Positions 42,638-52,658 of a stretch of 64,000 nucleotides of DNA are shown here, piece after piece; positions within the stretch are counted from its first letter, which is position 1; each line of letters opens with the position of its first letter. The position numbers and the translations under genes were made by a program. The DNA comes from Bombyx mori (Eukaryota; Arthropoda; Insecta; Lepidoptera; Bombycidae): contig NC_085130.1 in the NCBI RefSeq assembly GCF_030269925.1, positions 6,522,501 to 6,586,500 on the forward strand, given 5' to 3'. The notes under the pieces were generated by a model, which saw only the letters and a program-made list of their open reading frames with translations, was not told the origin of the DNA and made no database searches.

Positions 42638-42917
42638 CTCTGTGAGGTTCGTCAATCGTCGTTAAAAAGCGGCAGTGTGCAGTCCCAATTCGTGCGAGAG
42701 AGATAGCGTTCTACAAAGCCGAAATTAGTCGATTGTCTCTTTCTAAAAGTCGATGGGCGATGTTTAGCGTCGGGTACTGTATGTACTTAGAGACCTTGCT
42801 TGTTCTCATTAAATATTTCCTTGTAGCCATGACATGTTCTTGAAAGGACGACAAAGTCGAATAATTGGTGGAAATTAAAGGTATCCAAAAATCATTCTTA
42901 AAATTATAATTACTCAC

Positions 42918-42956
42918 ATTGACCACGTATTGCCTATTCTTTCCGGTTTCGGGGTC
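42918..42956 (-). CDS. Host gene 39-bp exon
   Basis: Acceptor TTGTTTAAATTCCAG and donor GTGAGTAATT; phase 0; DPETGKNRQYVVN. Confidence 0.8.
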
Positions 42957-43011
42957 CTGGAATTTAAACAACACAAAACCTTATTCTTTCTCCACCATAA
43001 GGTTCAATCTC

Positions 43012-43205
43012 AAATGTTTTTTATTCCTTACCTATTCGCTGGAAGCCTGAAGCGCTACTCCAGCTACACGTGGACGGGTAGGTGAGCTCACTGGCTCAAC
43101 CTGAGAGAACTTGCTAACACTAACCCTAGCAAGAGCAGTGCTTCGCAGAATCTACCTCCGGATCGGAAACGCGACCCGCTGAGAAGATCCGGCGAGAATC
43201 TACCC
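43012..43205 (-). mobile_element. Jockey-type LINE 3' tail
   Basis: TACCTATTCGCTGGAAGCCT, GAGCTCACTGGCTCAACCTG and AACGCGACCCGCTGAGAAGA in reverse complement. Confidence 0.75.
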
Positions 43206-43309
43206 ACCCGAACCCATAACTAACTGACAAAACTAATATTATAGTAGAACTGGTTCATTACAATGAGCCGTATGCACATCTTGGCCAAAATTTTTAGACG
43301 ACCGATGTA

Positions 43310-43560
43310 CTCGTAGCGGGCGATGCTATAGAGGCGGTGTTCGAATCCCGCAAGCGGATTGTAACTATACTTGAGACCTTAGAACTTATATCTCAAGGTG
43401 GGTGGGCATTTACGTTGTAGATGTCTATGGGCTCCAGTAACCACTTAACACTAGGTGGCCTGTGCGTTCGTCCACCCGTCTAAGCAATAAAAAAAAAAGC
43501 GGGTACCAGTTTTTTCTGATGAAATACGTACGTAACATATTGAGTTCACGAAAATTGGAA
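43310..43560 (+). mobile_element. Bm1 copy with a second Bm1 tail inserted in its head
   Basis: Head with GGTGTTCGAATCCCGCAAGC to 43,366, then a Bm1 3' fragment (GTAACTATACTTGAGACC ... GCAATAAAAAAAA), then the rest of the head region (GCGGGTACCAGTTTTTTCTG). The repeated AAGCGG on both sides is the target duplication of the inner copy. Confidence 0.75.
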
Positions 43561-43585
43561 TCGGAAATATTAGCATAGCACTTAC

Positions 43586-43618
43586 TGTGACCTTAGCGAG
43601 GCCGTCTTCAGCATCTCT
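43586..43618 (-). CDS. Host gene 33-bp exon
   Basis: Acceptor TTTTGTTTTCTCCAACAG and donor GTAAGTGCT; phase 0; RDAEDGLAKVT. Confidence 0.8.
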
Positions 43619-43654
43619 CTGTTGGAGAAAACAAAAATGACTCGTATGCGATAT

Positions 43655-43740
43655 TATACTGGTAGTAGGGTAGGTGTCACCACCCTGCCTATTTCTGCCG
43701 TGAAGCAGTAATGCGTTTCGGTTTAAGTTTCGGTTTAACT
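43655..43740 (+). mobile_element. Bm1 SINE, internal fragment
   Basis: CACCACCCTGCCTATTTCTG and GCAGTAATGCGTTTCGGTTT; both ends lost. Confidence 0.75.
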
Positions 43741-43946
43741 ACAAAAGGAAGGTCTTTAACCGAGCGGGTAATATTGCTCGGTAGACCGAGGGTCCGAATG
43801 TTCGAGACGTCTGCCAAATATTTGTGTCCTATGATGGCTACCACCGCAACCACTTCACACCTGGTGGGCCTCGAGTAGTGATTACCTAATATACAGTTTG
43901 CACTAAATGTATTGTCATCGCATAGACACGTTAAGAACTTGTATGA

Positions 43947-44013
43947 TCACTCTGCCTTGATTGTCTGCCAAGAATTTGCCCAGCGCCTCCAAAAGTTTAA
44001 GAGGTGTTGTAAT
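43947..44013 (-). CDS. Candidate exon of the host gene (weak)
   Basis: Minus frame encodes PLKLLEALGKFLADNQGR before a GTGATC donor-like site. The peptide looks like the LLEKLLPAS exon upstream, but no good acceptor precedes it in the right phase. Confidence 0.25.
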
Positions 44014-44268
44014 TATAGGTATTGTAGAGTGCCTTGAGCGTTGACAGTTGAGCGTTGAGCGTTGGCATCTATAGTCAAAGTTTCTGACATGCAAGCTTAT
44101 CTTAAAAACGACGTAAGCGACATTCAAGCATCTGTCAAATATCTGGTATTGTAAATGGCTTCTCGGCATGACATCTTGTTTATTTGTCTCTGATGTCAAA
44201 ATAAAAAGAAACATTCATTTTTTAGTTAAATCCGACAAATAAATATCTAAATATCGTTCGTTGCTTAC

Positions 44269-44310
44269 CGAACTATAGGCCACCCAGCGCACTGGCGAGC
44301 CGAAATCGTC
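44269..44310 (-). CDS. Host gene 42-bp exon
   Basis: Acceptor TTGTATTGTGTTTAAG and donor GTAAGCAACG; phase 0; DDFGSPVRWVAYSS. Confidence 0.8.
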
Positions 44311-44902
44311 CTTAAACACAATACAACAAAGACTATTATTGAACTGGTTGCTATCACTATATTTACGTTTAATTAGTTCTTGATATTTTAGTACAGTTGC
44401 AAACGCCGTGACTTCGGGTAGACAATATGTCGGCCCAAATGAACAATAATGTTTTTAGTGTAGATGTAATTGTTATTTGTGAAAAACAAAGACTGCAACC
44501 GGTAAACCTATAAGATTCGAGCGATAGTCCATTGGAGTCGTTTAGTAGATGGATCTTCCATCTTTTACCCCACTTTCCCCCTTAGGCACGAAAATCTTCT
44601 AGAATGTTTATAGGCACCTTAGAACCTTCTAGAACTTTCGGCGCTTAACACGAAAAAAAGGCCAATTAAAATTCCGCATTGGAACGCATCATCCGGCCTA
44701 TCTGATGGGAAAAGCTCATGCATTCTCCTTAAAAGTATATCTAAGCTTTTACACCAATATAAAATCTATAAAATATAAAATCTAAATGTCTATAAAATCC
44801 TATGAGCATATAACACCAGACGAGTGTTCCGAGAATTAAAAAATTAAGAGGGTAGTTATAAATACATATCTTGCAATGTATCTGATGAACAAACAAACTT
44901 GC

Positions 44903-45280
44903 TATAAGCCGCGCCAATAAAGAAACGAATCTAAAATGGCGGCGGCGATCATGCGCTCTCACTATTGCTGTTTTTAGTCGCACACGGCGCGTACTGCATG
45001 CAAAAAAAACCTTTTTTTTATAATAAACCACTTTATTTTTTTATTTTTTTATTGCTATGTTGGATGGACGAGCTCACAGCCCACCTGGTGTTAAGTGGTT
45101 ACTGGAGCCCATAGACATCTACAAAGTAAATGCGCCACCCACCTTGAGACATAAGTTCTAAGGTCTCAAAGAATAGTACTTTTTCTTTCTATCTTTCTTT
45201 TTATTTGTTGACCCTACCATCTGCCAGTGCAGGTACATACACGCCATTTTCGATTCGTGTCTTTATTGGCGCGGCTTATA
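44903..45280. mobile_element. MITE with 39-bp inverted repeats, hosting a Bm1 fragment
   Basis: TATAAGCCGCGCCAATAAAG at 44,903 and its reverse complement ending at 45,280, with about two mismatches over 39 bp and TA at both borders. A Bm1 piece at 45,034-45,172 was inserted later. Confidence 0.75.
45034..45172 (-). mobile_element. Bm1 SINE 3' fragment
   Basis: T-rich start and GGATGGACGAGCTCACAGCC to TCTAAGGTCTCAAA; nested in a MITE. Confidence 0.82.
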
Positions 45281-45449
45281 CATCTATGATCCGGTCACTG
45301 TTCTACTGGCCAAATCTACTGAGACACACCTTTGTGGGAAGATTATCATGTCAAAATGTACAGCCTCCACGACTCTGATTCGACATTCATCAACCATTGC
45401 TTATGTGTGCGAAGCATACGTTTCAGTTCCAAGTTCAGTTCCAAGCATT

Positions 45450-45692
45450 TTTTTTTCCCTACCAATGCTGATATCCTTGAGAGGCTATTTCAGCTTCACC
45501 CTAACGTGTATAGGGGAGCTCACGGGACTCAAACCGGAGTGTTGCTAACACTGACCCTAGCAAGAGCAGTGCTTCGCAGAATCTACCACCGGATCAGAAA
45601 CGCGACTCACTGAGAAGATCCGGCGAGAAACTCACTGGGCTGTGTCTATGGGTTAGTTCGCTTGCGACGAAAGGCTCGACGAGGACGGTGAC
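45450..45692 (-). mobile_element. Jockey-type LINE, family 2, 3' end
   Basis: Tail TTTTTTCCCTACCAATGCTG through CCGGCGAGAAACTCACTGGG and into the coding end CTTGCGACGAAAGGCTCGAC, in reverse complement. Confidence 0.78.
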
Positions 45693-45701
45693 CGGTGCTT
45701 C

Positions 45702-45848
45702 GAAGCATGGAGCGGCCGTTGTACTATAAAACTGAAATTTAGAACTCATATTTTAAAATGGGCGACGGAATCTACGTTGTAGATGTCTATGGACTCCGAT
45801 AACCACCACACACGAGGTAGACCGTGAGCTCCATCTAACACACAGGCT
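45702..45848 (+). mobile_element. Bm1 SINE 3' fragment, diverged
   Basis: CGGCCGTTGTACTATAAAAC, TCTACGTTGTAGATGTCTAT and GTGAGCTCCATCTAACACAC. Confidence 0.65.
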
Positions 45849-45866
45849 AAAACATTAGTCACTCAC

Positions 45867-45923
45867 TGAAGCCGGTAACAGTTTTTCTAGTAGTTTCTCG
45901 CTATCAATCTTCGAATTCGGCTC
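45867..45923 (-). CDS. Host gene 57-bp exon
   Basis: Acceptor GTGATATAATTTCCAG and donor GTGAGTGAC; phase 0; EPNSKIDSEKLLEKLLPAS, a short charged, probably helical segment. Confidence 0.82.
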
Positions 45924-46094
45924 CTGGAAATTATATCACCGTATAAATAATTAATTGGAGACGAATAAAGCGCATTCGTCTGACCCTGGACTAGGGTTTC
46001 CATGGGAATCAGAAAGAGAGACAAAATAAGAAATTATTTAATTATTAAAACTACTTAGGTATTACTGCACAATATTGAAATGTCGAAAAGCTTT

Positions 46095-46331
46095 TACTGG
46101 TGGTAGGACGTCTTATTTGTCCGCACGGGTAGGTACCACCACGCCGCCTATTTCTGCCGTGAAGCAGTAATGCGTTTCGGTTTGAAGGGTGGGGCAGCCG
46201 TTGTATCGTAAAAACTGAAACCTGAAAACTTATATCTCAAGGTGGGTGGCGACATTTATGTTTCGGGTCCCATAAGCTCCGGTAACCAGGTGAGTCGTGA
46301 AGTACGTCCACCCATCTAAGCAAGAAATAAA
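46095..46331 (+). mobile_element. Bm1 SINE, GGACGTC variant
   Basis: ACTGGTGGTAGGACGTCTTA to TAAGCAAGAAATAAAAG. Confidence 0.85.
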
Positions 46332-46940
46332 AGTTTTAATGTATTATTAATGTAAAATTGTGGCGAACGTAACGAGAAATGGGTGTGAAATTTCATCTTA
46401 GACAATAATGGCTCCTTCAATATTATAATTCGGGGCGGTGTCCCAAAGGGTATTATGACGTCATAGATTCCTTTAGAATATCTACCCGCTGGGACGGTAA
46501 AAAAGGTCATTAAACCCGATATATACGGGTATACCGCAAAACAACAGCCAAGATAGGGAACAACAACAAAACTCAAACCTAAAAGACCAATTTATATAGA
46601 TCGCTTGCTTGAAAACTTTTTCGAAAACCCGTGTCGTGTTCCAAAGGAAATATAAAACGGACAGTTTCGCTGGAGAAAATCGTTACCAAACAATATTCGA
46701 AGTCTCCGGGGGTTGCTTTAAGACCGCTGCGAGCGAAACAAATCGGGGATGCCTCATGTCAATCGTCCTTTTCGCAAGGCTCTTTATGAAAACTCAGCTT
46801 GCTTGATTATTTTGTTCTTCGTAATGGCAGTGCTCAGACGGTCTAACCTAGTTGTCGCTCGGACCAGATACACTCTACTCTCAACAATCCAAGATGCCTT
46901 ACGCGCACCCGAGACTAGCGCAGGATAGTCCAGGAGAAAG
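46332..46940. other. Intron sequence, no exon seen
   Basis: GC-richer than other gaps, with a few open stretches on the + strand but no splice-bounded exon. Not recognised as a repeat. Confidence 0.35.
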
Positions 46941-46944
46941 CTAT

Positions 46945-47329
46945 TGTTACGCCGGTAAGAGTAATGTCATCTATCGCCGAATAGTCGAACGAATACCAAA
47001 GGATCTAGTAACATCTAGAACGCTCGAGAAGTACAACGCCATCTATTGTCAGATAGCGGAAACACAATACTAGAAATGTGTGGAATATTCTCGACGATTC
47101 CAGGGATTTCGTCTCGACTATAAAAGCGTTGCAGAGATGGCACGCAGACAGTTAACAATCGGAACTACTCGAAGCGAAACAGCGAACGGATCACCAGAAG
47201 CGAAGCGGAAGAAGCGAATTGAGAATTTTAAAGTGTTTGTTACGAGTTTTAAGTGTTCTAAGTGTTGATTACAGTTTTAAGTTGTACTTTGGTGGAACAT
47301 TTATTTATCCCGAACCCCAGTGCGTAACA
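46945..47329 (+). mobile_element. Solo LTR with intact ends and CTAT duplication
   Basis: A 385-bp LTR, TGTTACGCCGG ... CCAGTGCGTAACA, with TG/CA ends and flanking CTAT at 46,941-46,944 and 47,330-47,333. It contains the promoter-like CTATAAAAGCGTTGCAGAGA. No coding region is left, so the element was removed by LTR-LTR recombination. The superfamily cannot be told from an LTR alone. Confidence 0.88.
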
Positions 47330-47333
47330 CTAT

Positions 47334-47748
47334 TAAGGGACGCCACGACCAGCATTAAGGATTATCGACGCAGGGAACCTGGTTATCTTGTCTACAGACG
47401 GTCTCAGCTGAACATAGACCGTCCCTAAGATTCGCAATGAGCGATTTTTCATCGCACGCAGAAAGAATATTTATTATAAAATTTTATTTACTTAGTTCAA
47501 TAACTAACTAAGCTGTTTTGACATTGACCAAAAGTTGATTTGAAAGGCAGACAAAATCTCCTTGTGGCATTGAAAAAAACGGTGCCTCAATTTTACTTAT
47601 TTAAAATTCACTCAATTAGATTCGGCGTTGCGGGTACTTTTCAGAAGACAACGAGCATCGTGACTTATGACCTTAGCGCTATAAGCTCCCGGGTATGCGA
47701 GAGAGATAGCTACTCAACTAGACACTTTTATTTTTCTGAACTCTTTCT
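47334..47748. other. Intron sequence, nothing recognised
   Basis: No named repeat and no splice-bounded exon. Confidence 0.35.
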
Positions 47749-47749
47749 A

Positions 47750-47858
47750 AAACTTTTTTTTTTTATTGCTTAGATGGGTGGACGAGATCACAGCTCACCT
47801 GGTGTTAAGTGTTTACTGGAGCCCATAGACATCTACGACGTAAATGCGCCACCCACCA
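47750..47858 (-). mobile_element. Bm1 SINE 3' fragment
   Basis: T-run and TTGCTTAGATGGGTGGACGA to AAATGCGCCACCCACC. Confidence 0.82.
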
Positions 47859-47961
47859 TTCTTTCTCGGCTTATCTTTAAATTCTACTTGACTCACTTGA
47901 ACGAACCACGTTGCCGTTCTCACAGAATGTTTTAGTTAGCGCTATTAATTGCTGCGTATTT

Positions 47962-48462
47962 TTACTGGTGGTAGGGCCTCTTGTGAGTCCGATCGGGTAG
48001 GTACCACCACCCCGCCTATTTCTGCCGTAAAACAGTAATGCGTTTCGGTTTAAAGGGTGGGGTAGCCGTTGCAACTTTTTTTTTAATTTATTGCTTAGAT
48101 AGGTAGACGAGCTCACAGCCCACCTGGTGTTAAGTGGTTACTAGAACCCATAGACATCCACAACGTAAATGCGCCGCCCACCTTGAGATATGAGTTCTAA
48201 GGTCTCAAGTATAGTTACAACGGCTGCCCCACCCTTCAAACCGAAACGCATTACTGCTTCACGGCAGAAATAGGCAGGGTGGTGGTACCCACCCGCGCGG
48301 ACTCACAAGAGGTCCTACCACCAGTAACTATACTGAGACTTTTAGAACTTATATCTCAAGGTGGGTGGCGCATTTACGTTGTAGATATCTATGGGCTCCA
48401 GTAACCACCAAACACCAGGTTGGCTGTGAGCTAATCCACCGATATAAGCAACAAAAAAAAAC
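47962..48462 (+). mobile_element. Bm1 SINE split by a second, inverted Bm1
   Basis: The outer + copy runs 47,962-48,076 (ACTGGTGGTAGGGCCTCTTG ... GCCGTTGCAACT) and 48,324-48,462 (AACTATACTGAGACTTTTAG ... AGCAACAAAAAAAAAC). The inner copy is between them, with AACT on both sides. Confidence 0.85.
48077..48323 (-). mobile_element. Bm1 SINE nested in Bm1
   Basis: TTTTTTTTTAATTTATTGCT to GAGGTCCTACCACCAGTA. Opposite orientation to its host copy, so the pair can form a long hairpin. Confidence 0.88.
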
Positions 48463-48715
48463 TGTTGTTGTGTGTAAGTGGTCGTAGTATTTTAATTGCG
48501 TAATATTGGAGTGGAACATCCAAAAATACTTCTGGAAAAATACGTCTACGTACTGGAAGTCTTTATAGTAGGCATTTGTCGAGAGAAAAGCGTTTTCGGA
48601 AAACAAAACACTGAACGCTGAAATATTGAATTATAGGTTAGATTAACATTGAAGTTATTATTAAGCAAAACATATTGTTGATCTACACAGCAATAAAGGC
48701 TCATTTTATTTATTA

Positions 48716-49005
48716 CTAGCTGACCCGGCAAACTTCGTAGTGCCTCAATCGATAAATAAAAGACCTAAACTTTTGTATAAAATAAACTTAAAACAAACAA
48801 AAGGAATCCGTCCGACGGGGGACACATCAAAGGGAAAACAAAATTGTTATTTTTATTTAATTCCGAGCATTTTCGTATTTATCTACCTTTTAAACCTTCT
48901 CTGGACTTCCACAAATAATTCAAGATCAAAATTAGCCAAATCGATCCAGCCGTTCCCGAGTTTTAGCGAGACTAACGAACAGCAATTCTTTTTATATATA
49001 TACCT
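48716..49005 (-). mobile_element. Helitron family C
   Basis: The minus strand ends ACGAAGTTTGCCGGGTCAGCTAG before T. It includes AAAGGAATCCGTCCGACGGG in + orientation and CCAGCCGTTCCCGAGTTTTA. The 5' end abuts the mariner element at 49,008. Confidence 0.8.
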
Positions 49006-49007
49006 AG

Positions 49008-49325
49008 TCAGGTCATAAATTCTGTCACATGTTTAATGTAAAATAATTGAAACAAGTTTATTCATTATGTAACCATTCATATACCAAAATGAACTTAACA
49101 AAACATAGATTCTTATGACACTAAAGTTTATTCAAAATGACCTCCGTGATTTTGAATACAGGCCTTCAATCTGCGCGGCCAGTCGTCTATCGCAGCGAGT
49201 AAAATTCTAAAAGTATACATTTTTATTTTCATGAACAATTCGAAATTCGAATTCAATAAACTTTTTTGTGGCCAGTATTCTAAAAGAAAAGTTTTTACGG
49301 TGTGACAATACTTATGACCTGACTA
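49008..49325. mobile_element. Mariner-type element, internally deleted (MITE-like)
   Basis: Inverted repeats AGTCAGGTCATAAATTCTGT and TACTTATGACCTGACTA. A minus-strand remnant encodes AAIDDWPRRLKACIQNHGGH, the C-terminal end of a mariner-type transposase. The right half matches 23,570-23,703, so the two derive from one family. Confidence 0.82.
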
Positions 49326-49649
49326 GTTATATATATAGATATTTAATCTTATTATTATTGTAAGTATTGAAACACGAGATTTAGGTGTAGTTCTTCGTAC
49401 AGTCTTCACGGATAAACTCGTGAAACTTACGAAGCAAACTTGTACCGAGTCTAGTAAATTATCGAATCTCGAATTACACGGGCAAACTAACTTAGCGCCG
49501 TGTTCTGTTTATCGAGAAATTTCCAGACTATTGTTTTATTCAACGATCGTCTGCCGGCGTCAGTTGCACGGGGAACTCTGAGAATCGTTTCGGAGTTGAT
49601 CGACCCGGCAACAAACTTATTGGTGCATATGCGAAGTATACATTATGTA
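49326..49649. other. Intron sequence, nothing recognised
   Basis: No splice-bounded exon of acceptable phase and no named repeat. Confidence 0.35.
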
Positions 49650-49702
49650 CTAGCTATACCCGTCCGCTTCGCTGGGCATTTAAAATTAACATTACTAGAT
49701 GA

Positions 49703-49734
<32 letters not shown>

Positions 49735-50252
49735 ATGATGACCGAACTTTGCTCGTTTTTTTTTTTGATAACGCCATCTTGTTGTGTCTTTAAAGCGGTT
49801 AGTTGCCCTCAATAAAAAAAAATAGTATTATTATTCGCCGATAGATGTCGGGAAGAGTTTATTATTGAAAACACGAATAAAACAACATTTTCTGAAAATA
49901 AATAGTAGCTAGATCGATTTATCGCCCCCGAAATCCCCTGTATACTAAATTTTATGAAAATCGTTGGAGCCGTTTTCGAGATTCAGATTATATACATATA
50001 TATTAACATACAAGAATTGATCGTTTAAAGGTATAAGATAAGATTATTTCTCACCCCCACAAAGATTCTCATCATTAACGCCCCCGCAACTGGTGTAAGG
50101 AGTCCAACACTCATATAAATATTAGCCTATCCATTAAGTACATGTATTTTCTACATAGATACCAAGTTTCAAGTCAATCGGATGCACGGTTCAGTAGTTA
50201 TAACGGAACATCCGTAAAAACCACTGTAGATAGATTTATATATTATTATAGA
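49650..50252 (-). mobile_element. Helitron family B containing a family D Helitron
   Basis: The minus strand starts TCTATAATAATATATAAATC (50,252) and ends GCCCAGCGAAGCGGACGGGT ... CTAG at 49,650. Family D lies inside at 49,695-50,043. Directly preceded on the same strand by family A. Confidence 0.82.
49695..50043 (-). mobile_element. Helitron family D, nested
   Basis: The minus strand starts TCTTATCTTATACCTTTAAA after A and ends TTCGGTCATCATCTAG before T. It has CAGGGGATTTCGGGGGCGAT inside. The second copy is at 63,140. Confidence 0.8.
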
Positions 50253-50684
50253 CTAGTGATCCCGCAGTAGTCGAAATTCGACTATAATGAATTGAAATTA
50301 TAAGTTTGAACATTATTATGGTTCTATTGTCAAACACAATTATACTTCTATAATATAATCACAGATAAATAATATTAAAGACAAACAATACTAATCTATT
50401 CTCAATTTTACCACAGACTTTAAACAATAACAAAACTTTGACAATTGACAGTAAACAAAGAGTACATATATTTTTATGTATTTGTTGTGTCAAATATATG
50501 GTAGTGTGTGTAATCCTTTTTTTATTGATTTAATGTATTTTTTATGCATTATTTAAAAAAAATATTAGCATTGTGCACTTCTTCTCTATATTCTCTATAA
50601 GTGTGGAAAATTTCATACTCCTCCGTCCACGCAATTTTCGTAAAAAGGGATACAAAGTTTTTGCTTCACGTATTAATATATAGA
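50253..50684 (-). mobile_element. Helitron family A, complete
   Basis: Minus strand TCTATATATTAATACGTGAA to CTAG at 50,253, with hairpin AGTCGAATTTCGACT. 432 bp, no open frame. Confidence 0.86.
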
Positions 50685-50693
50685 TATACAAAC

Positions 50694-50759
50694 CTGTTTA
50701 TCCGATTTAGTTGACAATTCCGGTCCGCTGTCAGACGTTGGGCTTTTCGCTTCTGAAGC
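50694..50759 (-). CDS. Host gene 66-bp exon
   Basis: Acceptor TTGACTTACTGTCCACAG and donor GTTTGTATA; phase 0; ASEAKSPTSDSGPELSTKSD plus KQ, Ser/Lys/Pro-rich and probably disordered. A Helitron ends only 9 bp beyond its donor. Confidence 0.78.
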
Positions 50760-50983
50760 CTGTGGACAGTAAGTCAATGATTTTTTTATACAACAGATAT
50801 GTTATCTTCATAGTAACTGACTCTTCAAATCTGATGGCGCCATTTAAATCTACATACCTACCGATATAGTGCACACACATGTTGACAAGTAGCATTAATG
50901 AAAAGTACAAAAGATGGGATAAGCGCGTGAGTAAAAAAGATAGCTATAATAGGAACGATTGCACTTGTTATATTATTAATGCA

Positions 50984-51136
50984 CTAGCGACCCGCCCTCG
51001 CTTCTAATGGAAAAAGAATTTTTCAAATCGGTCCAGTAGTTTCGGAGCCTATTCGAAACAAACAAACAAACAAATCTTTCCTCTTTATAATATTATTATA
51101 TTATATATATTATATTAGTATTAGTATTAGTATAGA
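50984..51136 (-). mobile_element. Short Helitron (family F)
   Basis: Minus strand TCTATACTAATACTAATACT to GAAGCGAGGGCGGGTCGCTAG before T; 153 bp. Confidence 0.6.
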
Positions 51137-51299
51137 TTTGTTTAGACGCGACTAAAGACGTAACGTCCCAATTGGCCTGTTTTCGAGTCTTCACTTGACG
51201 TGCGCTTGAAACATATCTGCTTCTTTTTACATAATATAAAATATCAGTGCAGTAAGTACAATAAATGACTCGTATTTTATCGTGATTAGATCGCCAACT

Positions 51300-51495
51300 G
51301 AGATATAACTCTAGTTATTTCTAGGGCTAAACACAGGGCTTTGAAACTTCGATACTTTAAGACAAATATATTTTTTTTGTATGGAAACTATCGACATCTT
51401 GTGGCGGATGCCCCTAAACTTATGCGTTGTTAAAGTTAAGACATTAAGTTACTGTGTAACTAGACACAGAAATAAAATAAATAATCATACAAGTC
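51300..51495 (+). repeat. Dispersed repeat, unclassified (R)
   Basis: GGAAACTATCGACATCTTGT and GGCGGATGCCCCTAAACTTA recur in reverse complement at 59,486-59,640. Confidence 0.55.
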
Positions 51496-51516
51496 TTTTC
51501 AGAAAAACAGAAATCT

Positions 51517-51868
51517 CAATATTACAAACAGACACTCCAATTTTATTTATATGTATAGATAGCCGAGTCCCGCGATTTTACCCGCGGGTATTGTCGTACC
51601 GCGGGTGATGCCGCGGAGCGAAGCTAGTCTAAAAAAGTCTAAGTCTAAGTTACTTCTTATATCATCAGCTACCTATCAGTAAAGTCCCGTCAAAATCGGT
51701 CCAGCCGTTCCAGAGATTAGCCGGAACAAACAGACAGACAGACAGACAGACAAAAATTGTAAAAAAATATATTTTGGTGTATGTAACATATATATTCATA
51801 ATCATGTAGTAAAAAGCGGTTATTTCAATATTACAAACAGACACTCCAATTTTATTTATATGTATAGA
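51517..51868 (-). mobile_element. Helitron-like element, family G, with a second 5' end behind it
   Basis: Minus strand TCTATACATATAAATAAAAT at 51,868, CCGTTCCAGAGATTAGCCGG in the middle, and GC-rich hairpin sequence (CCCGCGGGTAAAATCGCGGG) near 51,560. A second copy of the 5' end follows at 51,558-51,517. A (GACA)n run lies at 51,728-51,750. Confidence 0.55.
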
Positions 51869-51910
51869 TATAATAATAAGTAATATCGTGTTTAAAATAT
51901 ATTTACTCAC

Positions 51911-51948
51911 CGACAATTTCTTAAGCGCAATATTCAATACTTGTGCAC
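51911..51948 (-). CDS. Host gene 38-bp exon (phase uncertain)
   Basis: Acceptor TCGTTTTGTTAGCTTTCAG and donor GTGAGTAAA. The open frame gives AQVLNIALKKLS after two leading bases. Unlike its neighbours it needs a phase-1 intron on its 5' side, which the 75-bp exon upstream does not supply. Either an exon between them was missed or one boundary is wrong. Confidence 0.6.
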
Positions 51949-52014
51949 CTGAAAGCTAACAAAACGATGGACTTCTATTTATTCACAGACTACCAATATC
52001 TCCTACTACATCTT

Positions 52015-52262
52015 ACTTGGTGGTAGGATCTCTTGTGGGTTCGCATGGGTAGATAGCAATCACCACCCTGCCTATTTGTTCCGTGAAGCAGTAATGCGTT
52101 TCGGTCTGAAGGGCGGGGCAGCCGTTATACTGTAAAAATTGAGACTTAGAACCACTGTCTCAAGGTGGATGGCGGCATTTACGTTGTTAATGTCCATGGA
52201 CTCCGGTAAGCAGTTAACACCAGGTGGGCCGTAAGCTCGTCCACCCATCGAAGCAATATAAA
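52015..52262 (+). mobile_element. Bm1 SINE, diverged
   Basis: TTGGTGGTAGGATCTCTTGT to GAAGCAATATAAAAG, with several substitutions and a small insertion near 52,055. Confidence 0.82.
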
Positions 52263-52276
52263 AGAATATATAATTT

Positions 52277-52437
52277 ACTATACTATACTATACTATACTA
52301 TACTATACTATACTATACTATACTATACTATACTATACTATACTATACTATACTATACTATACTATACTATACTATACTATACTATACTATACTATACTA
52401 TACTATACTATACTATACTATACTATACTATACTATA
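52277..52437. repeat. Pentanucleotide microsatellite (ACTAT)n, about 32 units
   Basis: Perfect ACTATACTATACTAT over about 160 bp. Its uniformity suggests recent expansion and likely length polymorphism. Confidence 0.97.
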
Positions 52438-52454
52438 CAGAAAGATTAAATATG

Positions 52455-52590
52455 TACATAATAAATACCCAAACAAAGAGAAAACCAACTTGTTCATCAC
52501 ACGATCGTTTGCCCGATGTGGGAATCGAATCCACGACCCTCAGTACAACAGTCAGGTGCGCTAACTACTGGACCTCCAAGTCAGACTGCA
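52455..52590 (-). mobile_element. tRNA-derived SINE (second family)
   Basis: GATGTGGGAATCGAATCCAC (B box) and GCGCTAACTACTGGACC (A box) in reverse complement, with CAACTTGTTCATCACACGAT. Confidence 0.65.
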
Positions 52591-52658
52591 TAAGATAAGC
52601 TTAAAAGCTGTGCCAAACTTCAGCGCTAAGAAGAAAACAATTTGACATGAATACTAAC

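Noticed and set aside
46609..46806. Plus-strand open frame MKTFSKTRVVFQ
   Set aside because: It is short and isolated, without supporting context; chance is likely.
47906..47951. Exon-like block with KTFCENGNVVRS before a GTGAGTC donor
   Set aside because: Phase 0 and phase 1 readings contain stops, and the remaining phase fits neither neighbour.
49500..49706. Plus-strand open frame starting with ATG-like MFCLSRNFQTIV
   Set aside because: It runs into a Helitron end, with no splice signals and no recognisable protein.
49700..49740. (AAAT)n run considered as a CRISPR-like or satellite array
   Set aside because: It is a simple microsatellite. No CRISPR array is expected or seen in this eukaryotic sequence.
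52224..52598. Long open frame of repeated YYTIL
   Set aside because: It is a translation of the (ACTAT)n microsatellite.
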